Source: Zoogloea sp.
Lineage (GTDB): Bacteria > Pseudomonadota > Gammaproteobacteria > Burkholderiales > Rhodocyclaceae
Assembly (NCBI GenBank): GCA_016720685.1
Contig: JADKKC010000018.1
Coordinates: 1-57,335 of the forward strand
Direction: 5' to 3'
DNA: 57,335 nucleotides
Shown here: piece after piece, positions 32,507 to 41,177 of the stretch
Numbering within the stretch: the stretch's first letter is position 1
Layout: the number at the start of each line of letters is the position of its first letter
Made by a program: the position numbers and the translations under genes
The notes under the pieces: generated by a model
The model's database searches: none
Told to the model about the DNA's origin: nothing
What the model saw: only the letters and a program-made list of their open reading frames with translations

Positions 32507-33538
32507 ATGCCCCGCGCCCTCAACCGCCAGATCACCCTCGCCCGCCGCCCGTCAGGCATCGCCGGGCCGGACGACTTCGCCCTGATCGAATCGCCCCTGC
32601 CCGAGCCGGCCGACGGCGAGGTGCTGGTCGAAAACCTCTACCTGTCCCTCGACGCCGCCATTCGCAGCTGGATGAAGGCCGACTGCAGCTACTTTCCGCC
32701 CATCGCCATTGGCGAGCCGGTGCGCAGCACGGCCCTTGTCCGCGTCCTTGCCAGCCGCCACCCGGCCTTCAAGCCGGGCGACCACGCCGTGGCCTACGCC
32801 TGCAGCGCCTGGCAGGATTATTCGGTGATTGCCGGCGACGCGATGTTCGCGGTCGAAGAAAGCCCCGATTTTCCGCTCCACTATCACCTGAGCATTTTCA
32901 GCGCGATGGGCCTGACGCCCTACTTCGGCATGCTCGACATCGGCCAGCCCAAGCCCGGCGAAACCGCCCTGATCAGCGCCGCCGCCGGTGCCGTGGGCTC
33001 GCTGGCCGGGCAGATCGCCAGGATCAAGGGCTGCCGGGTGGTGGGCATTGCCGGCAGCGACGAAAAATGCCGCAAGCTGGTGGACGAGATGGGCTTCGAC
33101 GCCGCCTTCAACTACAAGGGCAAGAACACCGAACAGCTCTCCCGCGAGATCGCCGCGCTGTGCCCCAACGGGGTCGACATCTTCTTCGACAACGTGGGCG
33201 GCGAGATCCTCGACGCGGCGCTCCTCAACCTGGCCATGTTCGCCCGCATCGCCTTCTGTGGCGCCATCGGCGACTACACCAAGAACGGCCCCATCCCCGG
33301 GCCCTACAACTACTGGCAAATCCTGGCCCGCTGCGCCACCGTGCGGGGTTTTCTCACGCTGTACTACAAAGACCAGTTTCCGGCCGCCATTGCCGAGATG
33401 AAAGGCTGGCTGGACAACGGCCAGCTCAAGTTCACCGAAGACATCTCGGTCGGCCTGGAAAGCGTCATCCCGGCCTTCGCCAAGCTATTTACCGGCGAAA
33501 ACACCGGCAAGCTGCTGGTCAGGCTGAGCGATTATTAA
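32507..33538 (+). CDS. Zinc-free MDR NADP-dependent oxidoreductase (PTGR type), copy 2
   Basis: 343 aa. LNRQITLARRPSGIAGPDDF, ENLYLSLDAAIRSWMKADCS, ISAAAGAVGSLAGQIARIKG and IFFDNVGGEILDAALLNLAM mark the leukotriene B4 dehydrogenase/curcumin reductase group. GGAG lies six bases before the ATG. It ends the second cluster. Its stop codon TAA is shared with the left inverted repeat of a small element (33531-33780), so the last codons may have been supplied by that insertion. Confidence 0.88.
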   Translation: MPRALNRQITLARRPSGIAGPDDFALIESPLPEPADGEVLVENLYLSLDAAIRSWMKADCSYFPPIAIGEPVRSTALVRVLASRHPAFKPGDHAVAYACSAWQDYSVIAGDAMFAVEESPDFPLHYHLSIFSAMGLTPYFGMLDIGQPKPGETALISAAAGAVGSLAGQIARIKGCRVVGIAGSDEKCRKLVDEMGFDAAFNYKGKNTEQLSREIAALCPNGVDIFFDNVGGEILDAALLNLAMFARIAFCGAIGDYTKNGPIPGPYNYWQILARCATVRGFLTLYYKDQFPAAIAEMKGWLDNGQLKFTEDISVGLESVIPAFAKLFTGENTGKLLVRLSDY

Positions 33539-33780
33539 CCCGGCCATTAAATATCTACTCCCCGTTCACTCCATGCGTGTCGAAAGGCAGCGCCAGAGCC
33601 GGGTCGATAACCGCCCTTTTGTGGGGGCGACTTCAGTCGCCCACGGAGGCGGATCAACGGCTTGCCTGTGATTCAACGCGCGGATGGGCGACTGAAGTCG
33701 CCCCCACAGAAAATCATCTGTGAATACCGACGGCACGTTCAGACCGAACGGTGGTAAGTGAATCAAAGGGCCGGGTTAAT
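33531..33780. mobile_element. Small inverted-repeat element, copy A (MITE-like, 250 bp)
   Basis: Left end ATTATTAACCCGGCCATTAA and right end AAAGGGCCGGGTTAAT are inverted repeats; a second copy with the same ends lies at 39531-39650. No gene inside. The interior holds two REP-like palindromes (33621-33706). Confidence 0.55.
33621..33706. repeat. Paired REP-like palindromes
   Basis: GTGGGGGCGACTTCAGTCGC (33621-33640) continuing CCAC, and the same unit inverted, GGGCGACTGAAGTCGCCCCC then AC (33686-33706). Two opposite-facing copies 40 bases apart form a BIME-like unit, as made by REP-associated tyrosine transposases. Confidence 0.7.
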
Positions 33781-33826
33781 AAGGAAGCTTGCCCGCTAGC
33801 ATCAGGCAGTCGCGCAGGTCGCAGGG

Positions 33827-34680
33827 CGTAACCCGACCCAACGATCGATCGACCGTCGATGTCGGGTTACGCTGGTCTTCAAGAACAGCTGATGAGGTGG
33901 TCCAAGGGGGGGCGCCCGCCTGCGGGGGGCTGGCGGCGCTCAAGTGTCTGCCGGGTGGCGGGGGCGGCGGGGCGCTTGGGGGGGCAGGCGGGGGGATAGG
34001 CACTGGCCGGAGCGCCGAGGAGGCCTGGGCCGGGGGCGGGTCTTGGCTGCGGGGAGGGGGGCCAGCCGCCAGGGGGGGGTCGCGGGGAACTGGGGCCCAC
34101 CTGGAGCCCAGGCGGTGGTCCGTCGAGCCCGGGGGAGCGTCTGGGGGGGCTGGGGCAGCTTCGGGGGGAGCAGGGCCGCTGGCTGATCTGGGCTGGCGTG
34201 GGTCGGAAGTCACGCGTCCAGGCCTGCTGGGCAGGTGTTGGCGCGCCACTGCCTGAGGGGGGGGGTGGCGGGGGGGGGCCTTCCGGTTGGTGGAGAGACG
34301 TTGGTCGCGGAGCGGGGGCCTTTGCTGCGGGCCTGGCTGGGGGGGCTGGCGGGGGAGCACGCGACCTGCTGGGGGAAGGGCGGCGGCCAAAGCTGGAGTG
34401 CTGCGTGGGACTCGCTCTTGCGGGCGTTTTGTGGGGGGGTGAAGGCGGATTCGAGCAGGAGGGTCCAAGCCGGGACCCATGGCCACGGTGTCACGTGCGG
34501 CGTCAGCCGTCGGCCAGGCGGTGCAAGTCGGCGGTGAAGCTGGCGAACTCGCGCACGGGTTCATCGTCGCGCTCTGGCGGCACGGCCACGAAGTGTGCGG
34601 CGCTGCCGAGTAGGATCCGTCGACTGCCGGCAGCTCCAGTCGCGTAGGTCGGGTTAGCCCGCAGGGCGTAACCCGACAAC
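33827..34680 (-). pseudogene. Heavily decayed IS110-family transposase between palindromes
   Basis: On the minus strand from about 34600 down, FVAVPPERDDEPVREFASFT then ADLHRLAD matches the DEDD-domain start of IS110 transposases. Further on, DTVAMGSR and LLESAFT echo VAMESTG and LLESRG, but with many missing bases. The remainder (33880-34500) is extremely C-rich on this strand, nearly free of A and T, with runs of 5-9 C, and cannot be aligned. It is flanked by hairpins using GTAACCCGAC/GTCGGGTTAC (33827-33872 and 34646-34678), in keeping with the REP-targeting habit of some IS110 elements. Long plus-strand frames here are glycine-rich artefacts. Confidence 0.5.
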
Positions 34681-34811
34681 CCCATCGTCAGACGAAGCTA
34701 TTGATACCGCCCGTGACTTACCAGGCCACCCTCTTTTCAGACCAATAAGCCACCATGCCCGCAAGGAAATCCGTTGCGGGCATGGTGTGCATAGTGTCGC
34801 CAGAAATACTT

Positions 34812-36479
34812 CTATTGATAACAGTGACCGTACTGGCAGGTACGAGCCCCCGGCTTTTCCTTGGGCACAGCCAGGATCACGCCATTTTCCTGGACATACC
34901 GATCCCAGGCGGCATGCAGCTCCTTCACCTTCTCCGGTTCGCTCGCTGCCAGGTTATGAGCTTCGCTCGGGTCCCTGGAGAGGTTATAGAGTTCCCAGTC
35001 GCCAGTTCCGTAAGGCTTGTCATTCATGACGAGCTTCCAGTCGCCCTTACGCAAGGCGCGTCGATTGAAAAGTTCCCAGCCGATTACACGCTCGGGCATT
35101 TTCTTGCCCTGGATCGCAGGCACTAGCGATTTCCCCTGGATCGGCAGCACCTCGCGTCCACCAAATGCCTTTCCGGGCTGTGGAATGTTTGCGACTTCGA
35201 GCACCGTCGGCATGACATCCATCACGTGGGCCACTTCACCGATGATCCTGCCCTTGTTGGGCATGCCAGGATAGCTGACGATTGCTGGAGTATGGATGCC
35301 TCCGTCAGTGGTGAAGCCTTTGTACATTGGCGAGGGCACGGCAGCGACCTGGGCCCATTGCGCGCCCAGATCGATAAACGATTTTTTCCGGCCCATATTT
35401 GCTTCGCTATTGTCGAAGTTCTCCGCAATCCACTTCGCGCCTCCCCCAAGATTTGCAGGGCTATTGCCGGCGGGTCCGTTGTCTCCCATGAAAATCACAA
35501 TCGTGTTGTCGTATTCGCCTATTTTTTTCAGATAAGTGAACAGACGACCAATTTGATAGTCCATGTTGGCCACCATGGCGGCGAACACCTCCATGGTACG
35601 TGCCTCACGCCTGCGCTGTTCATCGGTCAATTGTTCCCAGGTCGGCAATCCCGAGAACATGGGCTGGTTAGGGATAACGCCTTCGGGCAGTAATCCGAGC
35701 TTGATCATCTTGTCCAGGCGCTGACGACGCACTTCCTCATAGCCCTGGTCATAACGTCCCTTGAAACGGGCGATCCACTCGTCCGGGGCCTGTAAAGGCC
35801 AATGCGGCGCGGTGTAGGCCAGGTAAGCAAAGAAGGGTTTGTCAGACGGCCTCGATGACTCGATATAGTCGATCATCTTGTTGGTGTAAAACTCCGACGA
35901 GAAAAATCCCGTCGGTACATCAGCAAGTTTCCCGTCCTCCCGGTAGCTTGCCTTAGGTTCCTGGGCCCACCCGACCATGTCGTCAAAGTGACTGGCGCCG
36001 CCCCCGATCAAGACGAATGAGCGATCAAAACCCTTCGCTTTCGGGCTGTGCTCTTCCGATTTGCCCAAATGCCATTTACCGGTCATGAGGGTGTTGTAGC
36101 CGGATGTCTTTAGAACCTCGGCGATATTGGCGGCGCGCTCATTGAGGCGGTTTTCATAGCCTGGCTTGCCTCTTTGCTCAGGCTGCATGAACTCTCCCAT
36201 ATTGCCCAGGCCCGCGATATGGCTGTCAGTTCCGGTGAGCAACATGGCCCGCGTCGGCGAGCAGTTTGGCGCGGTGTAGAAATGGCTTAATCGAACCCCA
36301 TTTTCCGCTAGCGAATCCAGTGTCGGTGTTTTTATCTCGCTGCCCATCGAGCCAATGTCGCTAACCGCCATGTCATCGCCAACGATAAAAAGGATATTCG
36401 GCTTTTTCGCTATCGAATAGCTGCTAAAACTGATCGTTACTCCGGCCAGCAATATATAACGCCATTTTTGAGGTTTCAT
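34812..36479 (-). CDS. Arylsulfatase (type I, Cys-type), exported
   Basis: 555 aa. Signal peptide about 1-24 (WRYILLAGVTISFSSYSIA). Sulfatase motifs: KPNILFIVGDDMAVSDIGSM with metal-binding Asp pair, C73-S-P-T-R77, in which Cys would become formylglycine, GKWHLG, and FAYLAYTAPHWPLQAPDEW. It should hydrolyse sulfate esters in the periplasm. No formylglycine-generating enzyme gene is nearby. AAGGAGGG stands before the ATG. GC content (about 52%) is well below the surroundings, so it was probably acquired separately. Confidence 0.9.
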   Translation of the reverse strand: MKPQKWRYILLAGVTISFSSYSIAKKPNILFIVGDDMAVSDIGSMGSEIKTPTLDSLAENGVRLSHFYTAPNCSPTRAMLLTGTDSHIAGLGNMGEFMQPEQRGKPGYENRLNERAANIAEVLKTSGYNTLMTGKWHLGKSEEHSPKAKGFDRSFVLIGGGASHFDDMVGWAQEPKASYREDGKLADVPTGFFSSEFYTNKMIDYIESSRPSDKPFFAYLAYTAPHWPLQAPDEWIARFKGRYDQGYEEVRRQRLDKMIKLGLLPEGVIPNQPMFSGLPTWEQLTDEQRRREARTMEVFAAMVANMDYQIGRLFTYLKKIGEYDNTIVIFMGDNGPAGNSPANLGGGAKWIAENFDNSEANMGRKKSFIDLGAQWAQVAAVPSPMYKGFTTDGGIHTPAIVSYPGMPNKGRIIGEVAHVMDVMPTVLEVANIPQPGKAFGGREVLPIQGKSLVPAIQGKKMPERVIGWELFNRRALRKGDWKLVMNDKPYGTGDWELYNLSRDPSEAHNLAASEPEKVKELHAAWDRYVQENGVILAVPKEKPGARTCQYGHCYQ

Positions 36480-37259
36480 TTACTACCCTCCTTTGGAGTT
36501 CAAGTGGTTCTTGAAGTGAAAGTACATACAGTCAATTTTTCAGCCATGACTGCAACGCAGGGAATCTTCCCGGCCTGGATGTACGTCAGTAGTTGGCTAT
36601 CAGATAGCAGGAGCAACCCGCCGCTCCGGCGCATGGGAGGAAGGATGATTTTATTAAGGCAAGGTCTGGACGCGCCAAATTCAGGCCTGCGCCTCGGGTC
36701 TAAAACCTCTTCGCTCGAATTTATTATGGAGGCAAGCCAGAGATTGACCAATATCAAAACGGTTGCGTTTCACATGATGGAACGCGTGCTTGCTCTCGTT
36801 GCAATTCTCCTGAATCCGTGACCCGAACCTGCCAATCCCTTGGCTGGCGCGGGTCACGGATTCAGGCTATCGGCAGTTGTCTTGCACAGACGACACCGCC
36901 TTGGTAACCGCCGTCCGCCGTCGAGTTGCCGCCATAGCCCAAAAAACCTGTCAAGGCCATCGCTAACGTGGCGGGCTCGGATATTGGCGTACCTCGGGTT
37001 TCGACATGTTGTTCCCCCTGAAGCGAAACTGATGTCTCAATCTTATTGTCATTCTTGTCGATCTGCGTCTGTGTGGCGTCCGCTTTGGCAGGCCCGATAT
37101 ATCAGGGCGATCGCAGCATCAAGTCATAAATACTAGCACTTCGGCCAGAAACTCATCAGACGCGGAGGCCATCAATCTTTTGTTCTTTAATGCCTTATGA
37201 ATTGTAATTCAGCCGAAACCCTTGCTGGTGCTGGGAACTGATTAAATCAACGCCCTGCT
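36480..37259. other. Gene-poor stretch with a long hairpin
   Basis: No convincing gene. A strong hairpin pairs CCTGAATCCGTGACCCG and CGGGTCACGGATTCAGG at 36811-36866, able to act as terminator or repeat. On the minus strand 36868-37110 an open frame without start ends ISEPATLAMALTGFLGYGGN then STADGGYQGG; its EPATLA word recalls PEP-CTERM tails, but the basic anchor end is missing. The stretch is AT-richer than average, like the rest of 34.8-39.5 kb. Confidence 0.4.
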
Positions 37260-37868
37260 ATGCACATCGCTGCGCCCCGCTCCGGATTCGTCTCGGTGAT
37301 TTGGTCAGTGGTAGATGCGTTCTGTCAGCTACGCCCTGATATACAACCCGACTTACATCTCGACGATCAGGTCAGCAACTGGGTGCTGGAACGGGCAGAT
37401 GTCGGTTTCAGAATCGGCGCTCCGCCCGAAGAGGGCTTGATTGCCCGAAAACTGTTCCCTGCCCAGTTGATTATTTGCGCATCGCCAGTCTATCTGGAAC
37501 GGCACGGTACGCCGTTGAGACTGGAAGACTTGGCCGGGCATCGCTGTAGCGTATTTCGCCATCCAGCGACCGGACAGGTGTTCCCCTGGTACTTGAAATT
37601 CGATGGGAAGGTGGTTCGCCGTGAATTACCTCCAACACTATCTACCAACGATATCGAACTTGAATTGAGGACTGTTCTGGACGGCCAGACGATTGGGCAA
37701 TTGTCGGCAATATCGGCCGTGTCACACATTCGTGCTGGCAGACTCAAGCCTATGCTGCTTCAATACATAACCGACCACATGGGTTTATCTCTACTACGGG
37801 AGTCGCCGTGCTCAACCGGCTCGAGTTTGCCGATTTATCGAGTTCGCCCTTGATCGGTTGTGCAATCA
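37260..37868 (+). pseudogene. LysR-type regulator, effector domain only
   Basis: Reads MHIAAPRSGFVSVIWSVVDA, then FRIGAPPEEGLIARKLFPAQ, RHPATGQVFPWYL and STNDIELELRTVLDGQTIGQ, the substrate-binding domain of LysR regulators. The DNA-binding helix-turn-helix (about 90 residues) is missing upstream and no start with ribosome site is evident. Near 37788 the frame breaks; a neighbouring frame continues YYGSRRAQPARVCRFIEFAL then DRL, the normal end. Decayed remnant. Confidence 0.75.
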
Positions 37869-38120
37869 ATCGGAATTCACGCTGACTGATCAGGAATTGC
37901 AGGCTAAGTGGTAGATGCGCTCCCTGATGGGCGCTGCTTGCCAATCAGGGAGCGACATGACGATCCTATTTTCACCTGAGCTACACGCAGTTATGCGCAA
38001 CTCTCGCCGAGTTCAAAGAACACCATAGTTCACCGCCCATTCCGGCAACAACACACTGCGTACCGAACTTGAATCGCAGAACGTTGCTGAACTGGCAGGG
38101 CAATCGCACCTTAATGTCAT
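37869..38120. other. Intergenic stretch with a small hairpin
   Basis: No gene seen. CTCCCTGAT and ATCAGGGAG (about 37920-37953) form a hairpin around a short loop; the rest shows only broken frames. Confidence 0.4.
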
Positions 38121-38171
38121 AAATAAACCCGGTAATCCCCCGGTTTTGCCGGGGGATTACCGGGTTTATTT
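38121..38171 (-). terminator. Perfect 23-bp hairpin terminator after the F420-reductase-like gene
   Basis: AAATAAACCCGGTAATCCCC and three more bases pair perfectly with the matching right arm across the loop TTTTG. It begins at the stop codon of the gene (38170-38172) and has A/T-rich flanks, so it can end transcripts from either side. Confidence 0.85.
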
Positions 38172-38943
38172 ATTCCATATTTTGAGGGCTTGGGTGCCCA
38201 GCAACGGCATTCACCTTGCGATTCATGGCGACAATATCAGCATGACTCGGATTGCCCCCTAGCTTGCCAAAAAGCTCCGGCAACTCATCACGCTTCTTGG
38301 GCGCTACTCCCGGGATGGCTGCGGCGAGCGCTTTGCGCATGGTGTCAGCATCGTAATCGCAACAGTACGAGGGCGTTGACGGCTGCTGTCGCCAAGAATC
38401 TTCAAGTGAGCCTGCGTCGACTGGATCGAATCCTGTCTGATTGACAAGCTGCATGGCTGTTTGTTTGGATCGCACATCGTCTCCTGCTACGGCAATGGCG
38501 AGACGACCGGGCGCACCCTCCGCCAGTCCTAGCTCCGCAAGCGTGTATGCCAAAGCATTGTTGAATGCCTTAATCACAGGCCGTCCAATCTGCCGACCCA
38601 CCCACGCGCTTTCTGGCAACCCATCGTCGATCTCAGGAATACGCGAGTCGCGTAGTCCAGGGTAGTAGTTGCTTGTGTCGATAATCGTCACTTCCAAGGG
38701 GGCCCTGTCAAACAAATCAGCGGGAAGCTCGCGCATGGCCGGTAACGGGATCGCTAGGATGATGACCTCGGCGTCGGAAACAACCCCGCGTATATCCTTC
38801 GCTTCGGCGCCGATTTCTTGGGCAAATACGCGGACACCATCAACGCCGCTGGAGTTTGCGACACGTACGTCGTGTCCAACCAAGCTGAGCTTGCGGGCAA
38901 GCGTGCCGCCAATGTTGCCAGTTCCGATGATCCCAATTTTCAT
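38170..38943 (-). CDS. F420-dependent NADP-oxidoreductase-like (Rossmann) protein
   Basis: 257 aa. Start MKIGIIGTGNIGGTLARKLS is the dinucleotide fold; RVANSSG after strand 2 favours NADP. AEVIILAIPLPAMRELPADL, IDTSNYYPGLRDSRIPEIDD and VIKAFNNALAYTLAELG match the NADP oxidoreductase coenzyme F420-dependent family. In bacteria lacking F420 such proteins are thought to act with NADP(H) on other acceptors. ATG chosen at the fold; an upstream in-frame Met has no support. Divergent from the HxlR gene 108 bases away, the usual layout of an HxlR regulator and its target. Confidence 0.82.
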   Translation of the reverse strand: MKIGIIGTGNIGGTLARKLSLVGHDVRVANSSGVDGVRVFAQEIGAEAKDIRGVVSDAEVIILAIPLPAMRELPADLFDRAPLEVTIIDTSNYYPGLRDSRIPEIDDGLPESAWVGRQIGRPVIKAFNNALAYTLAELGLAEGAPGRLAIAVAGDDVRSKQTAMQLVNQTGFDPVDAGSLEDSWRQQPSTPSYCCDYDADTMRKALAAAIPGVAPKKRDELPELFGKLGGNPSHADIVAMNRKVNAVAGHPSPQNME

Positions 38944-39051
38944 GGCATGAACCTTCAATTCGTCAAATGAGCACACATTTTAGGGTGCTTATGTGAAAAT
39001 TATAAGTACCTACCAAAAAGTGTGTAACACACCAACCTCTGGAGATTCTGG

Positions 39052-39423
39052 ATGAGTCGTGAATGGAACTGTGAAGACCCTCAACGACGGTCAGAATGGG
39101 CCGCAGCAACAACGGAGGCCCTTCGCGTTCTTGAAGGGAAGTGGAAGATCGTCATCATTACGCAGCTTTTCGCGGCGAAGAAACCACTTCGCTTCTCCGA
39201 ATTGGAGAGGCTGGTCGAGGGCGTCAACCAAAAGATGCTTATCCAGCAACTCAAGCAACTCGAAAAAGACGGCATCGTAGAACGGACGGTGTATCCAGAA
39301 GTGCCTCCGCGAGTTGAGTACACTCTCGGGGCGTTAGGAATCGCCCTTGGGCCTTCCATGGAGGCACTTATTGAATGGGCCGAGCTGAGACGCCGGATGC
39401 ACGGTGGAATGATCACAAAGTGA
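39052..39423 (+). CDS. HxlR-family transcriptional regulator
   Basis: 123 aa. The winged helix is clear: EALRVLEGKWKIVIITQLFA, KPLRFSELERLVEGVNQKML, IQQLKQLEKDGIVERTVYPE, VPPRVEYTLGALG. Cys at residue 7 sits where redox- or electrophile-sensing HxlR/HypR proteins carry a reactive Cys (inference). It likely binds the 38944-39051 gap and controls the divergent Rossmann protein. GGAG-type site (tctggagattctgg) before the ATG. Confidence 0.88.
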   Translation: MSREWNCEDPQRRSEWAAATTEALRVLEGKWKIVIITQLFAAKKPLRFSELERLVEGVNQKMLIQQLKQLEKDGIVERTVYPEVPPRVEYTLGALGIALGPSMEALIEWAELRRRMHGGMITK

Positions 39424-39530
39424 ATTATTCGTTCGAGCCTAGCCTGCCAACGCGATCAAACCTGAGCTGAATCAGCTTTGCTATACCTTGCAATCAAGCT
39501 GTTGATGCCTTGAAGGCAAAACAGGTACTG

Positions 39531-39650
39531 ATTATTAACCCGGCCCTTGAATAACGACACTTCCTTTCAGCCTGCTTCCAATATAACTATTTGAATACAT
39601 AAGTCTTTCTGGATTTTTGGAAACAGTTACTTTAAGGGCCGGGTTAATAG
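39531..39650. mobile_element. Small inverted-repeat element, copy B (MITE-like, 120 bp)
   Basis: Left ATTAACCCGGCCCTTGAA (39533-39550) and right TTTAAGGGCCGGGTTAAT (39631-39648) match at 17 of 18 positions as inverted repeats. No gene. Same ends as copy A at 33531-33780, and both right flanks carry GAAGCTT. The two copies bracket the lower-GC 33.8-39.5 kb segment. Confidence 0.6.
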
Positions 39651-39667
39651 CAAGAAGCTTCAGTTCG

Positions 39668-39762
39668 TCATTCCGGGGCCGCGAAGCGGAACCCGGAATC
39701 CAGAAGTGAGCGCGGAAAACCCTGGATTCCGGGTTCTGCCCATACGGGCAGCCCCGGAATGA
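39668..39762. repeat. Long palindromic intergenic repeat
   Basis: TCATTCCGGGGC (39668) and GGAACCCGGAATCCAG (39688-39703) mirror CTGGATTCCGGGTTC (39722) and GCCCCGGAATGA (39751-39762), giving a hairpin of about 95 bases with an 18-base loop. This type of dispersed palindrome is common in proteobacterial intergenic regions. The 39763-40031 stretch beyond it shows no gene. Confidence 0.7.
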
Positions 39763-40031
39763 CGCGCCGCAGCTCAAAGCGCCCCCACCCCGCCAACCTC
39801 ATTAACCCCACATCCAAGCTCACAACCAGAACCACCCAAACCCCCACTCGCGACCGGCTCCCGCCCAATGCGATCAAGCCTATAACTCATTCCGGTCGTC
39901 GGGTCTGAAATCCCGCTACGCCGCCTTGGCGCACCGCCTCGCGGAGGGCGTTGGAGACTTCACCCAGATCGCGCCAAGGTAATCCAGGCACGCGCTCAAA
40001 CCCCCACCCTGCTGCTGCCCCCACCACCCCA

Positions 40032-40652
40032 TCAAGAACCCTGCTTGCGGCAAAAGCAGTAAACGAATTTCTGCTCTTTATTGCCGGGGGTGTGGTGCGA
40101 CTCTTCTTCATGGCCGAGCAGAAGAAAGGGTTCGCCGAATTCGGCGTGGAGTTCGTTGGCGCCGTAGCGCATGACGGGCAGGCCGCTGCACTGGGTGGGG
40201 CCGTCTTCCGCAAAGCTGGCCACGATGACAAGCCCGCCGGGCTTGACCGCGCGGAGGACGGTGCGCACGTAGGCGTGTCGCTCATCAAGGGTGAGCAAAA
40301 AGTGGAACACGGCCCGGTCGTGCCACACATCGTAGGCATGCGCCGGCAGCTCGGCCTCGAGGACATTGGCCTCGAGCCACTTCACCGCCGCGGCACGGCT
40401 ACCCAGCCGCGCCTGCGCCACGGCCAGCGCGGCGCCCGAAAGATCGAGAACCGTCACGTTCTCATGGCCGCTGGCCAGGAGGTCATCGACGAGGGTGGAC
40501 GCGCCGCCGCCCACGTCGATGATCGACGCCGTGAGCGGCGTGCCGGCATTCCGGATCAAGCGGAGGGACAGTTCGGCGTGGGCCTGAAACCAGCTGAGCT
40601 CGTCTGCGGCCTTGGCGGTGTAGATTTTTTCCCAGTGGTCTTTGGATTGCAT
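40032..40652 (-). CDS. Class I SAM-dependent methyltransferase
   Basis: 206 aa. SAM motif I in SIIDVGGGASTLVDDLLASG (about 43-62), motif II acidic VTVLDLSGAAL, post-I HDRAVFHFLL and LRAVKPGGLVIVASFAEDG. N-terminal DHWEKIYTAKAADELSWFQ is typical of a small-molecule methyltransferase group near TehB/thiopurine types. Substrate not known. No operon partner. Confidence 0.87.
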   Translation of the reverse strand: MQSKDHWEKIYTAKAADELSWFQAHAELSLRLIRNAGTPLTASIIDVGGGASTLVDDLLASGHENVTVLDLSGAALAVAQARLGSRAAAVKWLEANVLEAELPAHAYDVWHDRAVFHFLLTLDERHAYVRTVLRAVKPGGLVIVASFAEDGPTQCSGLPVMRYGANELHAEFGEPFLLLGHEEESHHTPGNKEQKFVYCFCRKQGS

Positions 40653-40777
40653 TGAAGCGCCCTTTCAAATGTGGGTTGTGCGCAAGACGGTGCTGCGACC
40701 GTAGCGGCCTTCCCCGCCCCCGCCCACCTCTCATTCAAGTCGAAAACAGCCCGGCTGGCAGCCTGGATTCCTGCCGG

Positions 40778-41131
40778 TCAGCACCAGGGTGCGCCGGCCT
40801 CGACGAGTTCGCTGATCTGGCGGTCAAGCTCGACAAGCCCGGCTTCCAGCGCGGCCTGCGTGTCGCCCCGCTCGATCGCTTCTTCCAGCTCGCTGGCCAG
40901 GGCCATGATGTCCAGGGCGCACAAAAAGCCCGCGTTGCTGCGCAGGGTGTGCATCCGCCGGGCGGCGGATTCCCGTTCGCCACGGGCCAGTTCGCTGCGG
41001 GCACGCCGGGCGGCGTCGGCGTTGTCGGCGATGAAGAGTTCCAGCAGGCCGAGGAACATGGCCCTGTCCTGTCCCAGTCGCTTCGCGGCACGCTCGCGGT
41101 CGATGCCGGCGATGTCGGGGAAGCTTTCCAC
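40778..41131 (-). CDS. Histidine phosphotransfer (Hpt) domain protein
   Basis: 117 aa. The phosphorylated His lies in ARRMHTLRSNAGFLCALDIM, the Hpt motif HxLKGxxxxLG, after LLELFIADNADAARRARSEL. It would accept phosphate from the receiver domain of the hybrid kinase encoded just upstream. The two frames are joined by a repeat of CTCGAACTCAGG with no clear start, and a shift of one base would fuse them; Hpt may therefore be the natural C-terminal domain of the kinase. A GTG start near 41133 is also possible. Confidence 0.8.
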   Translation of the reverse strand: MESFPDIAGIDRERAAKRLGQDRAMFLGLLELFIADNADAARRARSELARGERESAARRMHTLRSNAGFLCALDIMALASELEEAIERGDTQAALEAGLVELDRQISELVEAGAPWC

Positions 41132-41177
41132 GGCGTCTGCGGCGGCCGCGCTTTCGGGCTCGAACTCAGGCTCGAAC

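Noticed and set aside
33789..34647. Glycine-rich plus-strand open frames
   Set aside because: They arise from G runs in the decayed IS110 region and have no start signals or family features.
36868..37110. PEP-CTERM protein
   Set aside because: EPATLA is present but the membrane helix is interrupted by Gly/Asn and the basic end is missing; no start codon in frame.
36840..37136. 98-codon plus-strand frame
   Set aside because: No ribosome site, starts inside a hairpin arm, and has an amino-acid make-up typical of chance frames.
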